A program made the position numbers and the translations under genes. From Oscillospiraceae bacterium (GTDB lineage: Bacteria > Bacillota > Clostridia > Oscillospirales > Oscillospiraceae), in contig SVLC01000004.1 in NCBI GenBank assembly GCA_015068155.1, forward strand, positions 1 through 55,608: 55,608 nt of DNA. The letters are read 5' to 3'. Numbering within the stretch: the first letter of the stretch is position 1; each line of letters starts with the position of its first letter. The notes under the pieces were generated by a model. It was given only the letters and a program-made list of their open reading frames with translations. It searched no databases and was not told the origin of the DNA. Positions 28,254-37,592 of this stretch are shown piece after piece.

Positions 28254-29710
28254 AGCTACGAAATGTTTACAGCACGCGCGTCACCCCGCGGGGCACATCC
28301 AAACTGCCCCTTAGGATCGCGTTCAAGATCGGCTGCAGTAACTTCAGGCATCACCGTTTTCGGTTGTTTTCCACCATCCTGCTGTTAGTGATCGCGTTTT
28401 CCCTGTTGGGTGTTTCCTTGACGGTTGCGTTTATGGATCCTGCGGAAGCTTTTGCTGAGGCTATGATCCGTGACGGTATAGAATTTTCGGCCATTTACAA
28501 GAAGGAACATTATGAAGATCCCAACAAAATTGATCAATCCTTAGACCAGTTCCTCGGAGAGCCATTAACACCCAGCCGTGAGTTACAAATGACCATGGAG
28601 GATGTAGAATTTCTGCAAAGCAAGTTTGGAAATTCCTATGCATTGGTTTACGGGCCTTACTCCCCCACAATCTGCTCGTTCCAAAATTCTGTTGCTGCCA
28701 CTGTTACGCAAATTATAGAAGCTGGCAAGAAAAACCCGGATGCCAACTATCTTCCTCACGCAAATGGTTTCATTGCTATGACCGCAGAGGAATGCGAAAG
28801 ATTGGGATATACCGTGGTTGGCAGATTGCCCCAAAACACCGATGAAATCGCCATCAACGAGTGCATTTATAATGTCTTCACCATTGCAGGCCTCATAGAG
28901 GATGAACAATTATACAAGATTTCTGCTTATGCGGATATCATCGGCCATAAACTTACGATCAGTATGGGCCTTCCTGGAGAAGGTGAATTAAAAACCATCA
29001 CCGGTGTGGTGATCACAAGCTGTGACCGAGCATGCTATGCCGAGCACAACGAGCCGGCGGAAAGAGTTGATGGTTGGGATTGGGAAACTTACCACGACAA
29101 GATATTTGTTTCCCAGGACTATTTTGAGGAATGGACCTATGCATTATGCTCAACGCCTCTGAGTAAAGCGGAACTGGCAAACATGATCGGTTTTATTATG
29201 GATTCCAGCGATCCCCATGTACTTGGCGAATATTACACCATCACAAATCCGACTGTCTACGGTTGTTTTTCGGGCGTATCTCTGGCTTCTATGTCTAAAA
29301 TGCTGGCGCTGTATTTGAGTATTATATTCTTGTTCTTTGCCACTTTGCTGCTGTCTAGTTTTATCTTTACTTCCATGCAGCGACAGATGAAACAAATAGG
29401 CATTCTCTCGGCATTGGGCGCCGGGTTTAAGGATTTATGTATTGTTTACGGCAGCGCGATTGTGGCAATGTGCGGTGTGATTGCCGGCATTACATTGATC
29501 GTCCAAATCTTCGGCGTTGGCTGGTTCAATGCATTCCTCAGGACAGAATCCCGAAGACTTACATTTGACCTGGTATCCTTCAGTCTGCCCGCCATACTGA
29601 TTTTGGTTTTGATTATGGCGGTAGTCGCGTTTGCCAGTTGCTTCATTCCCCTTATCCATTTGCGGAAGTTGGAACCCACCACAATTATCAATAAAGGTCA
29701 AATCAAATGA
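28250..29710 (+). CDS. MacB/FtsX-type ABC permease, ATPase domain absent, copy 2
   Basis: 486 residues, closely similar to the permease half of copy 1 (shared blocks include MTMEDVEFL and SMQRQ.KQIGILSALGAGF). The N-terminus MKLRNVYSTRVTPRGTS looks like the first residues of an ATPase domain (compare MKVTNLCKTYATKTG in copy 1) joined straight to the permease linker, as if the roughly 210-residue ATPase had been deleted in frame. It therefore needs an ATPase from a neighbour, most simply copy 1. It starts and ends in ATGA overlaps with the flanking genes. Confidence 0.88.
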   Translation: MKLRNVYSTRVTPRGTSKLPLRIAFKIGCSNFRHHRFRLFSTILLLVIAFSLLGVSLTVAFMDPAEAFAEAMIRDGIEFSAIYKKEHYEDPNKIDQSLDQFLGEPLTPSRELQMTMEDVEFLQSKFGNSYALVYGPYSPTICSFQNSVAATVTQIIEAGKKNPDANYLPHANGFIAMTAEECERLGYTVVGRLPQNTDEIAINECIYNVFTIAGLIEDEQLYKISAYADIIGHKLTISMGLPGEGELKTITGVVITSCDRACYAEHNEPAERVDGWDWETYHDKIFVSQDYFEEWTYALCSTPLSKAELANMIGFIMDSSDPHVLGEYYTITNPTVYGCFSGVSLASMSKMLALYLSIIFLFFATLLLSSFIFTSMQRQMKQIGILSALGAGFKDLCIVYGSAIVAMCGVIAGITLIVQIFGVGWFNAFLRTESRRLTFDLVSFSLPAILILVLIMAVVAFASCFIPLIHLRKLEPTTIINKGQIK

Positions 29711-32041
29711 GAGTACAAAATATTTGCAAAACCTACCATACCCAAACCGGAGAAGAGGTACATGCCCTCAATGGCATCAGCTTCGATCTACCGGAGACCG
29801 GCGTGGTGGCAATCCTGGGCAAGTCCGGCAGCGGCAAATCCACGCTGCTGAATGTTCTGAGCGGCTTGGATCGCTTCGACAGTGGAGATATCCAATGTTT
29901 TGGCAAGAGCATGAAAAATTTCTCTGCCAAGGAGCTGGATCATTACCGCAATTCCTGCGTTGGCTTCGTTTTTCAGGAATACCATCTGATCCCGGAATTA
30001 AACGTTGGCGACAATATTGCCCTTGCGCTACAACTGCAGGGGCAAGCCGGCGCAAAAGAGAAAATCCATGCTGTACTAAAGCAGGTGGATTTGGAGGGCT
30101 ATGAAAAGCGAAACATCGACGAACTATCCGGCGGACAGAAGCAGCGGGTCGCCATTGCCCGGGCCTTGGTGAAAGACCCCAAAATCATTTTCGCCGACGA
30201 ACCCACCGGCGCATTGGATTCCCACACCGGCGAAAGCATTCTGCAGATACTCAAGAAAGTGTCTCAGGAGAAACTAGTGATTTTGGTGACCCACGACCGG
30301 GAATTTGCGGAAAAGTACGGCGACCGGGTCATCGAATTAGCCGATGGCGTGGTGATCAAAGACAGCGGCGCAGATTATCGGTTTACAGAAGTCGAAAAAG
30401 AAATGTCGCTGCGCAAATCCCGGATGCCCATCCGAAGCGCCCTAAAAAATCGGCTGCAGCAACTTTCAGTATCATCCCATTCGGCTGATTTCCACGGTGG
30501 TACTGTCTGTGATCGCGTTTCTAATGCTGGGTGTTTCCTTGATTACCAGCAACGTAACCTACAGCGATTTTATATATGATTATCTGTGTGCGAAGAATGT
30601 TACATCCTCCATACTGATGAAGTATGAAAATGACATGCAGGGTTGCTTTTCAAAAGAGGAGCTGGCCGCTCTCCGCCAGCAGTTTCAGGCAGATATCATG
30701 CCCATTCGGTACAAGGATATCCTGTTAGACGATTATGACGGGCTGGAGGATGTGCTGCCGTACATGATCGTCCAGGTTTCCGGAGAAAGCCTTGCCTATT
30801 TGCGTATGCCCTACGAAGGCCGGCTGCCTGCTGCTGAGAAAGAGATCGCCATATCCAAAGCATTGGCAGAAGCTCTGGATGCCGAAAGTGCGTTGGATAG
30901 GAAGCTAAATATCCACGGAACAGAATACCTCGTCACCGCCGTTATCGACACCGGCGAAGATAGTGGCGACGGCATTCCCATGCAGAACGCCCTGTTTGTC
31001 TGCGATGTGGATCTGTTCAATCAAGGCGAAGATATATTGCTGGAGCCTGCCTGGGGGCTGCATATCATCGACAGCCGTCCCATCAGCATTTCCAAAATCA
31101 TCAAGGACACCGCTTCTGTACAGAAGTATGTGCTGCAGGAAGGCACCGACGGCATCTACCTGCCGATTTCCATGATTCCCGTTGTACTCAACAGCATTTC
31201 CTGCACCATTGAATATCATGGAACCTATTACCGCACATACGCGCAGCTGTTTGACGCGATCCTCCGGGAAGAAGCGGACATGGAAGATATGCAGGCCACC
31301 TATTTGGCCACCTTTGAAAAACTGATTGCGGATTATGATCTGCAGCCGGATTTTCGCTATCCCTTCAAAAAGGCCGAATTTGGAGTTGCATACGAGGTTT
31401 CCGTGAACGGTTTTTACTTCCAGGAAAATCCCACAGCCGACGATTCTGCCCGGGAGCTTATGATGCAGGACCAGCTGTTTGACGCCATTCGCTCCAGCAT
31501 AGAAGGACAGTGCGATATGATTATCGTTCCTGTCAACGAAGGAATTAAGCATTATCTCAACAAAGATGCTGCCATCCAGGCAGTGGATCCCATCGTGTCG
31601 GAGCTGCTTGCAAGAGAGAACAACATCGCCGTGTTCACCGAGATCGCAGAAATTCTGTCCATCATCTTTGCCGTGTTTTCTGCGCTTCTGCTGGTGACTT
31701 TTATCAGCCAGAGCCTGGCGGATAAGACAAAGACCATCGGCATCCTGCGAGCCTTCGGCAGCGACAACCTGGGAATTTTGCAGATCTTCCTATGGGAAGG
31801 CCTGACCATTGGCATTGCGGTTTTTCTGATCTCAACTTTGTCCCTTTTCGGTGTGTGCGCTATCCTAAATGCCCTGTTTGCGGACTTGATCGGCTTTGCT
31901 GTAACGTTCTGGCGCATGGACATGCTTGTGGGATGCTACTTATTCCTACTTTCCATCGTGTTTTCCTTCATCGGCTGCGTAATGCCCATCATCAAGCTGG
32001 TGCGCATGCACCCCACTGAGATCATTCGCTCGGATGTGTAA
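29707..32041 (+). pseudogene. ABC ATPase-permease fusion, copy 3, interrupted by a frameshift in an A6 tract
   Basis: The first frame gives a complete ATPase (Walker A GKSGSGKST, signature [21 protein letters not shown]) and enters the linker RMPIRSAL, then loses the family match and stops at 30579. The second frame (from about 30446 to the stop at 32041) continues with KIGCSNFQYHPIRLIST and a full MacB-type permease, whose outer domain differs strongly from copies 1 and 2. The frames join at AAAAAA (30444-30449); removing one A would restore a single protein of about 777 residues. A +1 shift is needed, so ordinary -1 programmed slippage would not repair it. It may be a true mutation, a contingency tract or a sequencing error; the ATPase alone would still be made. 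Confidence 0.8.
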
Positions 32042-32080
32042 GCAGCCTGCAAAGCTTGGACAGCATGGACTGGTATGGAA

Positions 32081-32109
32081 TTGAATAAGAGGGAAAAAAG
32101 TGGTATCAT
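32081..32109 (+). promoter_or_regulatory. Promoter ahead of the IS3 remnant
   Basis: TTGAAT (32081-32086) and TATCAT (32104-32109) with a 17-base spacer, about 33 bases before the remnant's ATG. Confidence 0.45.
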
Positions 32110-32141
32110 ATGCATTAGAGCGGACGAGAAAGGATATCACA

Positions 32142-32538
32142 ATGGGAAAGGTAAAGTACAGCGAAGAAATGAAACTCCAGACCGTCAAGTATGTACTTGA
32201 GGGAGGAGAGAAGGTTGAGATCCTAAAAAAATCCCTGCACATCTTTATGCAACCACGGGAATGAAATGTGAAGCGATCTTCGTAAACAGTGCACTGTATT
32301 CCGTGAGAAAGATGTGCGAGGCCCTGAGGGTCAAGCAGTGCCAATATTATCAGTGGATCCGACAGCGAGCCAACCGCGAGAAAAGAAGGAATTGATATTC
32401 CGGAGACAGTATGCTACAATAGAAGAGGTAAAGACGGATCTATATCGCTACATAGAACTTTTTTATAACAGAAAACGTCTGCACAGCACACTGGGCTATA
32501 TGAGTCCTGTGGCATACCGTTTGGCATTCATGCAGTAA
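32142..32538 (+). pseudogene. IS3-family transposase remnant (orfA/orfB fragments)
   Basis: Three pieces of an IS3-type element are recognisable in different frames: an OrfA N-terminus (MGKVKYSEEMKLQTVKYVLE, from 32142), an OrfB N-terminal piece (ALYSVRKMCEALRVKQCQYY, about 32287-32393), and the OrfB C-terminal end (YIELFYNRKRLHSTLGYMSP, ending at 32538). Most of the integrase core, including the catalytic Asp-Asp-Glu, is missing. The element cannot move by itself. It marks the left edge of a remnant-rich, AT-richer stretch. Confidence 0.85.
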
Positions 32539-32548
32539 ACCACACCAA

Positions 32549-32721
32549 GCCGGCGCTGCGATGATTCTGTTTTCGCCCCGCTGTGTGCTGCTTTAAACAG
32601 AAAAAACGCAAGAAAAGGCAAAGCACAGATGCCCTTTCCTGCGTAAATTTCCAGTTCTGTGCGAGATAGTCTAATGCATATGGTTGACGTTTTACTATCT
32701 TATATTTTTTCAACCAATCCA
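32549..32721. repeat. Repeat A, copy 1 (173 bp)
   Basis: Matches 33564-33736 in the same orientation with four base differences that I count (about 98% identity). On the minus strand both copies read through a frame containing RQPYALDYLAQNWKFTQERA or a close variant, so it may be a fragment of a lost gene. It covers most of the 229 bases between the IS3 remnant and the lipoprotein gene. Confidence 0.9.
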
Positions 32722-32767
32722 ACAGTGAAATAATTTACTTGGCGATAACGAGGTGAAGATTTGACAA

Positions 32768-33307
32768 ATGAAAAAAATAATCTCTTTTGTGATGTTATGT
32801 ATTGTTGGGATTTTGCTAGGGGCATGTGTACAAACTGACAAAAACAACATGGTTTATGTCGAGCAGGAAATTGTGTTATATCCAACATTAAACACTACAT
32901 ATAGCTACAGTGAAGTGCGTGATTATATATACCAAAAGAAATCCCAAAAGCCATTTGCAGTAAAATTTCAAATACAGGCGTACAAGAGTATAAATGGGAT
33001 TGATTACACGGTGATCCGAACAGATGAGGGCTTGTGTCTCATATTGTTTGGAACCGAGGATGCAAGAGGTAACATTTTAAAGATTGTTTTTTCGGATAAT
33101 GATGCCCAAGAGCATATTAAAAGCCTTGGGGAAGGCGCAACATTGACTGATGTGAAAAACGCAGATCCCAAGGGCGATTATAGCACAGTTGAGGCTGACG
33201 GGGTCCGATTTCCCATAATTTCTTATCATTATTTTGAGAATGGTGATTGTTATTGCATTGAGTATTCTAACGGACAGGTTGTTGAGATGGTAAAATTCAC
33301 GATATAA
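32768..33307 (+). CDS. Small lipoprotein of unknown function (179 aa)
   Basis: A signal peptide with lipobox LLGAC (Cys20) leads to a roughly 160-residue mature domain with no family I recognise. The C-terminal half contains short beta-like segments (DYTVIRTDEGLCLILFG, GDCYCIEYSNGQVVEMVKF) and a Tyr/Cys-rich end. The nearest ribosome-site-like sequence, GAGGTG, lies 13 bases from the ATG, so translation may be weak. The gene sits between two near-identical 173-bp repeats, as if it had been carried in or duplicated around. Base composition is AT-rich relative to the operons on both sides. Confidence 0.75.
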   Translation: MKKIISFVMLCIVGILLGACVQTDKNNMVYVEQEIVLYPTLNTTYSYSEVRDYIYQKKSQKPFAVKFQIQAYKSINGIDYTVIRTDEGLCLILFGTEDARGNILKIVFSDNDAQEHIKSLGEGATLTDVKNADPKGDYSTVEADGVRFPIISYHYFENGDCYCIEYSNGQVVEMVKFTI

Positions 33308-33453
33308 ATGTGATTGGGCGCGTCAAGAAATTGCAATTCCTCGGCTTTCGAGTTTAGTTGTAGTACGATTTATGACCTTGCTACAGCTGCTATAGACGTG
33401 GTTGTATGATCTTCAAATGAAAATAGAGATAGCCTCACAACAACTAGTCACCG

Positions 33454-33574
33454 CCATGACAATCACAAAAATAATGATTATCACGGCGAGAACCACCAGC
33501 GCAACCCATCCGCCTGCGGCGATGGCCTCAGCAATTTCTTCAACCGTAGCAGCGACGGCTTTTGCCGGCGCTGC
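33454..33574 (-). pseudogene. Repeat B, copy 1: fragment of a conjugative-element membrane protein
   Basis: On the minus strand this encodes AVAATVEEIAEAIAAGGWVA followed by a run of Val/Ile/Leu, the Ala-rich amphipathic plus membrane segment found in large conjugation-module proteins (CD1107/NlpC-associated type) of Firmicute ICEs. Only about 40 residues remain. It matches 34948-35068. It adjoins repeat A copy 2, overlapping by 11 bases. Confidence 0.6.
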
Positions 33575-33736
33575 GATGATTCTGTTTTCGCCCCGCTGTG
33601 TACTGCTTTAAACAGAAAAAACGCAAGAAAAGGCAAAGCACAGACGCCCTTTCCTGCGTAAATTTCCAGTTCTGTGCGAGATAGTCTAATGCATATGGTT
33701 GACATTTTGCTATCTTATATTTTTTCAACCAATCCA
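33564..33736. repeat. Repeat A, copy 2 (173 bp)
   Basis: Direct repeat of 32549-32721; the two copies bracket the lipoprotein gene. With repeat B it fills the 530-base gap between 33308 and 33838, where I see no intact gene. Confidence 0.9.
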
Positions 33737-33838
33737 GGAAATGTCTGGGAGTCTGCGGTTGTTTATATTTACTGTGAAGATTACGACAACACCAAAATAA
33801 ACTGTTATAGAAACAACTATTTATAAAAGGAGACAACC

Positions 33839-34777
33839 ATGAAAAGAACATTATGGAGTACTATGCTGCTGTTTTTGCTTTTATGTAATTTGTGTCCGAA
33901 CGTATATGCGATGCAAGACGCGTCTATAATAGGCGAAGAGGAAACGATGAGCGCAGAGAAAACTGTTTTGGACGTGCTTACAGAGGTTGCGGATGAGCAA
34001 AGTTTCCAAGAACTGTTGTTTTCTGATGACGCAGTTGCCGATGAACTTAAAGACTACTCCATTGCCGGCAAACCAATAATATTAGCTTTTCGCACAGTTC
34101 TTTGCAAACTTTCGCCAGATGACCCAGAAGGCGATATCAGAAAAATATGGAATGAAGAAAAATATGGTACGATCCTTATAACTGCGGTTGAAAATGATGT
34201 TAGTGAGGATGGCGTTTCCTTTTTTGTACATTATCCTTCTTATGTGCTTACCCCAGGCATGGCAGGCACCACACGGAGAATGGATTCTCTATCTTTACAG
34301 CAATATCAAGGCATGGAAATAACACTGAATGGGTCTGCGCAACAACAGTTCTGTGGGAATCAGCACATGATAAATTATGTGTTGTTTTTGGGGGAAGGTA
34401 ATTACTTTGATCCTGCTCGTGCGGTGTATTTTACTAATGGCGGTGTATTTGTGCGCGTTTTTTGGGGCGAATCTTATAGGGAATACACTTGGAAGGATTA
34501 TGCAGAATACTACAATGCTTATGTAGAGTATGAGGCAAAACTAGCAGACGAATTGTATGGCTCAGCATCCGGATACGGTGGGTCCTTCATTGATTTTATC
34601 GATAACATTTATCCCACACTTGGCGAGGAAGATACGCAGACAAATCCCGAAAAGCCTACATATACCTGGGCATACATACTTGGAACATGCCTACTTGTAT
34701 GCGGTGTTGTAACTGTTGTAGTAATTAGAAAGCAAAAGACATCTGCCTCGGCTCAAAGGGAGCATGTAAAAGAATAA
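33839..34777 (+). CDS. Exported, C-terminally anchored protein of unknown function (312 aa)
   Basis: A signal peptide (cleavage probably after VYA at about residue 24), a roughly 240-residue outer domain and a C-terminal membrane helix (about 276-298) followed by a basic tail make this a type I membrane protein. There is no sortase motif. The outer domain is acidic and aromatic-rich (WGESYREYTWKDYAEYYNAY) with a region (IAGKPIILAFRTVLCKLSPD) whose family I do not recognise. AAAAGGAGACAACC precedes the ATG. It follows the repeat-rich stretch and, like the lipoprotein at 32768, is AT-rich, suggesting recent acquisition. Confidence 0.75.
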   Translation: MKRTLWSTMLLFLLLCNLCPNVYAMQDASIIGEEETMSAEKTVLDVLTEVADEQSFQELLFSDDAVADELKDYSIAGKPIILAFRTVLCKLSPDDPEGDIRKIWNEEKYGTILITAVENDVSEDGVSFFVHYPSYVLTPGMAGTTRRMDSLSLQQYQGMEITLNGSAQQQFCGNQHMINYVLFLGEGNYFDPARAVYFTNGGVFVRVFWGESYREYTWKDYAEYYNAYVEYEAKLADELYGSASGYGGSFIDFIDNIYPTLGEEDTQTNPEKPTYTWAYILGTCLLVCGVVTVVVIRKQKTSASAQREHVKE

Positions 34778-34947
34778 AATACTAATGTGGGAAATGGCAG
34801 GCTAAAGCCAGATAATATTTTGCGTCTCCAGTAGAATGTGTAGTTGTCTGCTAATGTTTTGGAACCGGAGCAGTTTCTTTGATTGCATTCAAAATGATAC
34901 CACTAGAAAAAACTACAGAAATGTAAGTTTCTAACAACCGATTACTT

Positions 34948-35068
34948 CCATGATAATTACAAAGATGATGATTATCACGGCGAGGATCACCAGCACAACC
35001 CATCCGCCTGCGGCGATGGCCTCAGCAATTTCTTCAACCGTAGCAGCGACGGCTTTTGCCGCCGCTGC
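34948..35068 (-). pseudogene. Repeat B, copy 2: fragment of a conjugative-element membrane protein
   Basis: Minus-strand translation AKAVAATVEEIAEAIAAGGW then VVLVILAV and an Ile-rich run, ending in a stop at about 34935. Same fragment as 33454-33574 but with more substitutions near the C-terminal end. The 358 bases 34778-35136 hold only this fragment and the hairpin at 35095-35121. Confidence 0.6.
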
Positions 35069-35094
35069 TATTGCCTTTGCCGATCAATAAAGTA

Positions 35095-35121
35095 GCCCAG
35101 GTCACGAAATGTGACCCGGGC
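35095..35121 (-). terminator. Hairpin after the Mn-catalase gene
   Basis: GCCCAGGTCAC/GTGACCCGGGC stem with a 5-base loop, just beyond the catalase stop at 35137; the T-run on the minus side is weak. Confidence 0.65.
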
Positions 35122-35136
35122 CATTTTGTTGGTTAA

Positions 35137-35802
35137 TCAGTTAGTAAACTTCGGCGGATTTACAGGATTCCCCGCAAAAGCATTTGGACCGGGATCAGAA
35201 AGAGAGAAGTACATCTTCGCCGCCTTGGTGGTACCAAAATCCTGGTTGGAGCCGGAATTCTGTACTTGATTGAACGCATCCCGGAACATCTGGTTGTGGG
35301 CTTCCTCCCGGTTCAGCAGGAAGTCGATGGTTTCCCGCACCTTCTTATCGTTGATCTGGCGGTACAGGTATTCGTAGACCACCTTCGCCCGCTGCTCCGA
35401 CGCAATATTGCTCAAAAGATCCGCGCACAGATCGCCGGTCACCGTCACATAGTCCCCCGTCCAGGAATAGCCGGACGCGTTGATGAGGCCCGGGTTCAGA
35501 CCGAGGATCACATGGCTCTGGATCTCGCCGGAGGGCACCTGCGCCGCATCCACATCGTGACCGTTCAAAAGATTGATGGTCTGGGCCACCATCTCCATAT
35601 GCCCCAGTTCTTCTGCCGCAATATCCAGGAACAGGTCCTTGATCTTGGGATCCTTGATACGGAAGCTCTGGGACATATACTGCATGGCAGCTTTCAGCTC
35701 GCCGTTGCCGCCCCCAAGCTGCTCCTGCAAAAGCGCCGCGTACTGGGGATTGGGACGCTCGATCCCCACCGGATGAAATAACTGTTTTTCGTGCTTGAAC
35801 AA
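35137..35802 (-). CDS. Manganese catalase (CotJC/YjqC type)
   Basis: 221 residues from a TTG start (MFKHEKQLFHPVG); GGGAG lies 8 bases upstream, and relatives also begin MFKxxK. Upstream in-frame GTG codons are too close to that site. The di-manganese ligands are visible: Glu35 (GGGNGELKAAMQ), Glu65 and His68 (AEELGHME), Glu136 (ASEQRAK) and His169 (EEAHNQM). The enzyme breaks down hydrogen peroxide without haem. It is shorter at the C-terminus than the roughly 266-residue Lactobacillus enzyme. It closes a same-strand run Dfx, AhpC, AhpF-like, Mn catalase, and probably removes peroxide made by superoxide reduction. Confidence 0.9.
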   Translation of the reverse strand: MFKHEKQLFHPVGIERPNPQYAALLQEQLGGGNGELKAAMQYMSQSFRIKDPKIKDLFLDIAAEELGHMEMVAQTINLLNGHDVDAAQVPSGEIQSHVILGLNPGLINASGYSWTGDYVTVTGDLCADLLSNIASEQRAKVVYEYLYRQINDKKVRETIDFLLNREEAHNQMFRDAFNQVQNSGSNQDFGTTKAAKMYFSLSDPGPNAFAGNPVNPPKFTN

Positions 35803-35867
35803 GCACACCACTCCCTTCGCTGTGATAAGCTTATTCTTCCATTTCCTGCCTGAAAATATACATACGG

Positions 35868-37487
35868 CTACTTCAGCAGCTCCAGGATTTGCCGGATATT
35901 TTTCTTACCAAAGGAAACCTTTTCATTATTGATCACAAGGCATGGCACACTCATAACATTGTATTGATTTTTCAGATTCTCAAAATGGTGAATATCATAC
36001 ACATGGGCCGTCACATTTGGATTCTCCGCGGCGATCCGCTGGGTTGCGACGACCAAATCGGGACACATCGTACAAGAGAGTGTAACCAGTATCTTCATAT
36101 CTACCGCTTCTGTGATGGCTTCAATCTGCCGTTTTATATCCTCATCAATTGTCTGCCCGGGACCGGCGGCATTATATAATCCCAATACAAAAGAAGTAAA
36201 TTCGTGACCGCTGGGAACACCGTGAAAGGCAAGGCCGGTCGGTGTGCCGTCGGTCAAGCACACTTCCACACGAGGCGCAAAATCTTCGGATGCTTGCCTA
36301 TCTGCAACTTCCATCGTCAGCTTATCGGAAAGTGCCGCCAGCGCCGTGATAAACTGCTCCAGTTCTTTCGATACCGGACGGTTGTCCAGAGAGAGTTTTA
36401 ACAAAAGCGGTCTTTCCATTCGGGTAAAGACCGCATCCAATTGCTGCCGCATTTCCTTCGTAAACAGTTCATCTTCCCTTGCAGATCCCTTCGTTTCTGC
36501 GGTAACAGACGGACTGCTTTTCTTTTGAATGGGCGCATCTGCCTGCAGACCGGTTCTTCTGTGAAGGTCAGCCACATATTTTTCCATTTCCGTAGCAGCA
36601 AGTGCACCGTCACTGGTAGCGGTCACCACCTGCCGCAAGGGCTTGATGCATACATCTCCCGCTGCGTAAACACCTTCTGCACTGGTTTTTTGCGACGCAT
36701 CAGTAACGATATACCCCTGTTCGTTCAGTTCCACGATACCTTTGACCGTTTCCGTGGCAGGTGCATATCCGGCAAACACAAAGACACCAAAAGATTCCTT
36801 GTGCTTGACTTCCGTCACCTCTCCGGTGGCGGTATTTTTATACCGGGCATAGGTCAGGCCGTTCTCGCCGGATACTTCCTCCAAAACGGTGTTGGTCAGA
36901 ACTGTGATCTTCTCGTGTTTTTTTGCCTGGTCAGCAACGGATGCGGCGCAGGAAAAATCATCCTTGCGGATAAGGATGGTTACATGCTTCGCAAATTTCG
37001 TCAGAAACACACTTTCCTCTGCCGCAGCATAACCGCCGCCAACCACGAAGATCTCTTTCCCCGTAAAAAACTCCCCGTCACAGGTGGCACAGTAGGCAAC
37101 GCCCCGGCCTTTGTGTTCTTCTTCTCCCTTAAAGCCAACTGTTCGAGGATGGGCACCGGTTGCAAGCAGAATACCAAAGCAACGGTAGTCTCCTTTACCC
37201 GTATGCACTGTCTTGATATCCCCTGCCAGTTCAACGCCGGTTGCTTCTGTCAGCAGGAATTCCGCGCCAAAACTTTCCGCCTGCTGCTGGATGGTATCGG
37301 TCAAGGCTTTGCCGCTGGTCTTGGCAATGCCGGGATAGTTGACTACCTCATGGGTGATGGCGATCTGCCCACCAAACTGCTCTTTTTCCAGCACCAGTAC
37401 CCGATACTTCGCCCTCGCAAGGTAGAGGGCGGCGGTCAGCCCCGCAGGGCCACCGCCGACGATGATAACATCATATAGATTTTTCAT
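35868..37487 (-). CDS. AhpF-like disulfide reductase with swapped domain order
   Basis: 539 residues. The N-terminal part is a thioredoxin-reductase-like flavoprotein: FAD motif IIVGGGPAGLTAAL (9-22), redox pair YCATCDGEFF (about 133-142) and a second nucleotide motif VVGGGYAAAEES. The basic residues that select NADPH are replaced (LIRKDDF), so NADH is more likely. The C-terminal part (about 330-539) is the twin-thioredoxin-fold domain that sits at the N-terminus of classical AhpF, with active pair CTMC at about 471-474. The protein should pass electrons from NADH to AhpC, encoded directly upstream. GGGAGGATACT precedes the ATG. Confidence 0.88.
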   Translation of the reverse strand: MKNLYDVIIVGGGPAGLTAALYLARAKYRVLVLEKEQFGGQIAITHEVVNYPGIAKTSGKALTDTIQQQAESFGAEFLLTEATGVELAGDIKTVHTGKGDYRCFGILLATGAHPRTVGFKGEEEHKGRGVAYCATCDGEFFTGKEIFVVGGGYAAAEESVFLTKFAKHVTILIRKDDFSCAASVADQAKKHEKITVLTNTVLEEVSGENGLTYARYKNTATGEVTEVKHKESFGVFVFAGYAPATETVKGIVELNEQGYIVTDASQKTSAEGVYAAGDVCIKPLRQVVTATSDGALAATEMEKYVADLHRRTGLQADAPIQKKSSPSVTAETKGSAREDELFTKEMRQQLDAVFTRMERPLLLKLSLDNRPVSKELEQFITALAALSDKLTMEVADRQASEDFAPRVEVCLTDGTPTGLAFHGVPSGHEFTSFVLGLYNAAGPGQTIDEDIKRQIEAITEAVDMKILVTLSCTMCPDLVVATQRIAAENPNVTAHVYDIHHFENLKNQYNVMSVPCLVINNEKVSFGKKNIRQILELLK

Positions 37488-37592
37488 AGTATCCTCCCTG
37501 CATTGACTGGAAATGTTACGTTACCGAGCGGTACCCAAAGGTGTAACAAACATTGACCAGCCAAGCACGAATTAGCTGTCGGCCTTGCCGAC

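Noticed and set aside
30440..30500. Programmed -1 ribosomal frameshift in ABC copy 3
   Set aside because: The downstream frame needs a +1 shift, which slippage on AAAAAA in the -1 direction does not give; six A are also short for efficient transcriptional slippage.
32528..32722. Minus-strand frames within the 173-bp repeats as genes
   Set aside because: They begin in different places in the two copies, lack ribosome sites and end in unrelated flanks; they are better treated as fragments of a lost gene.
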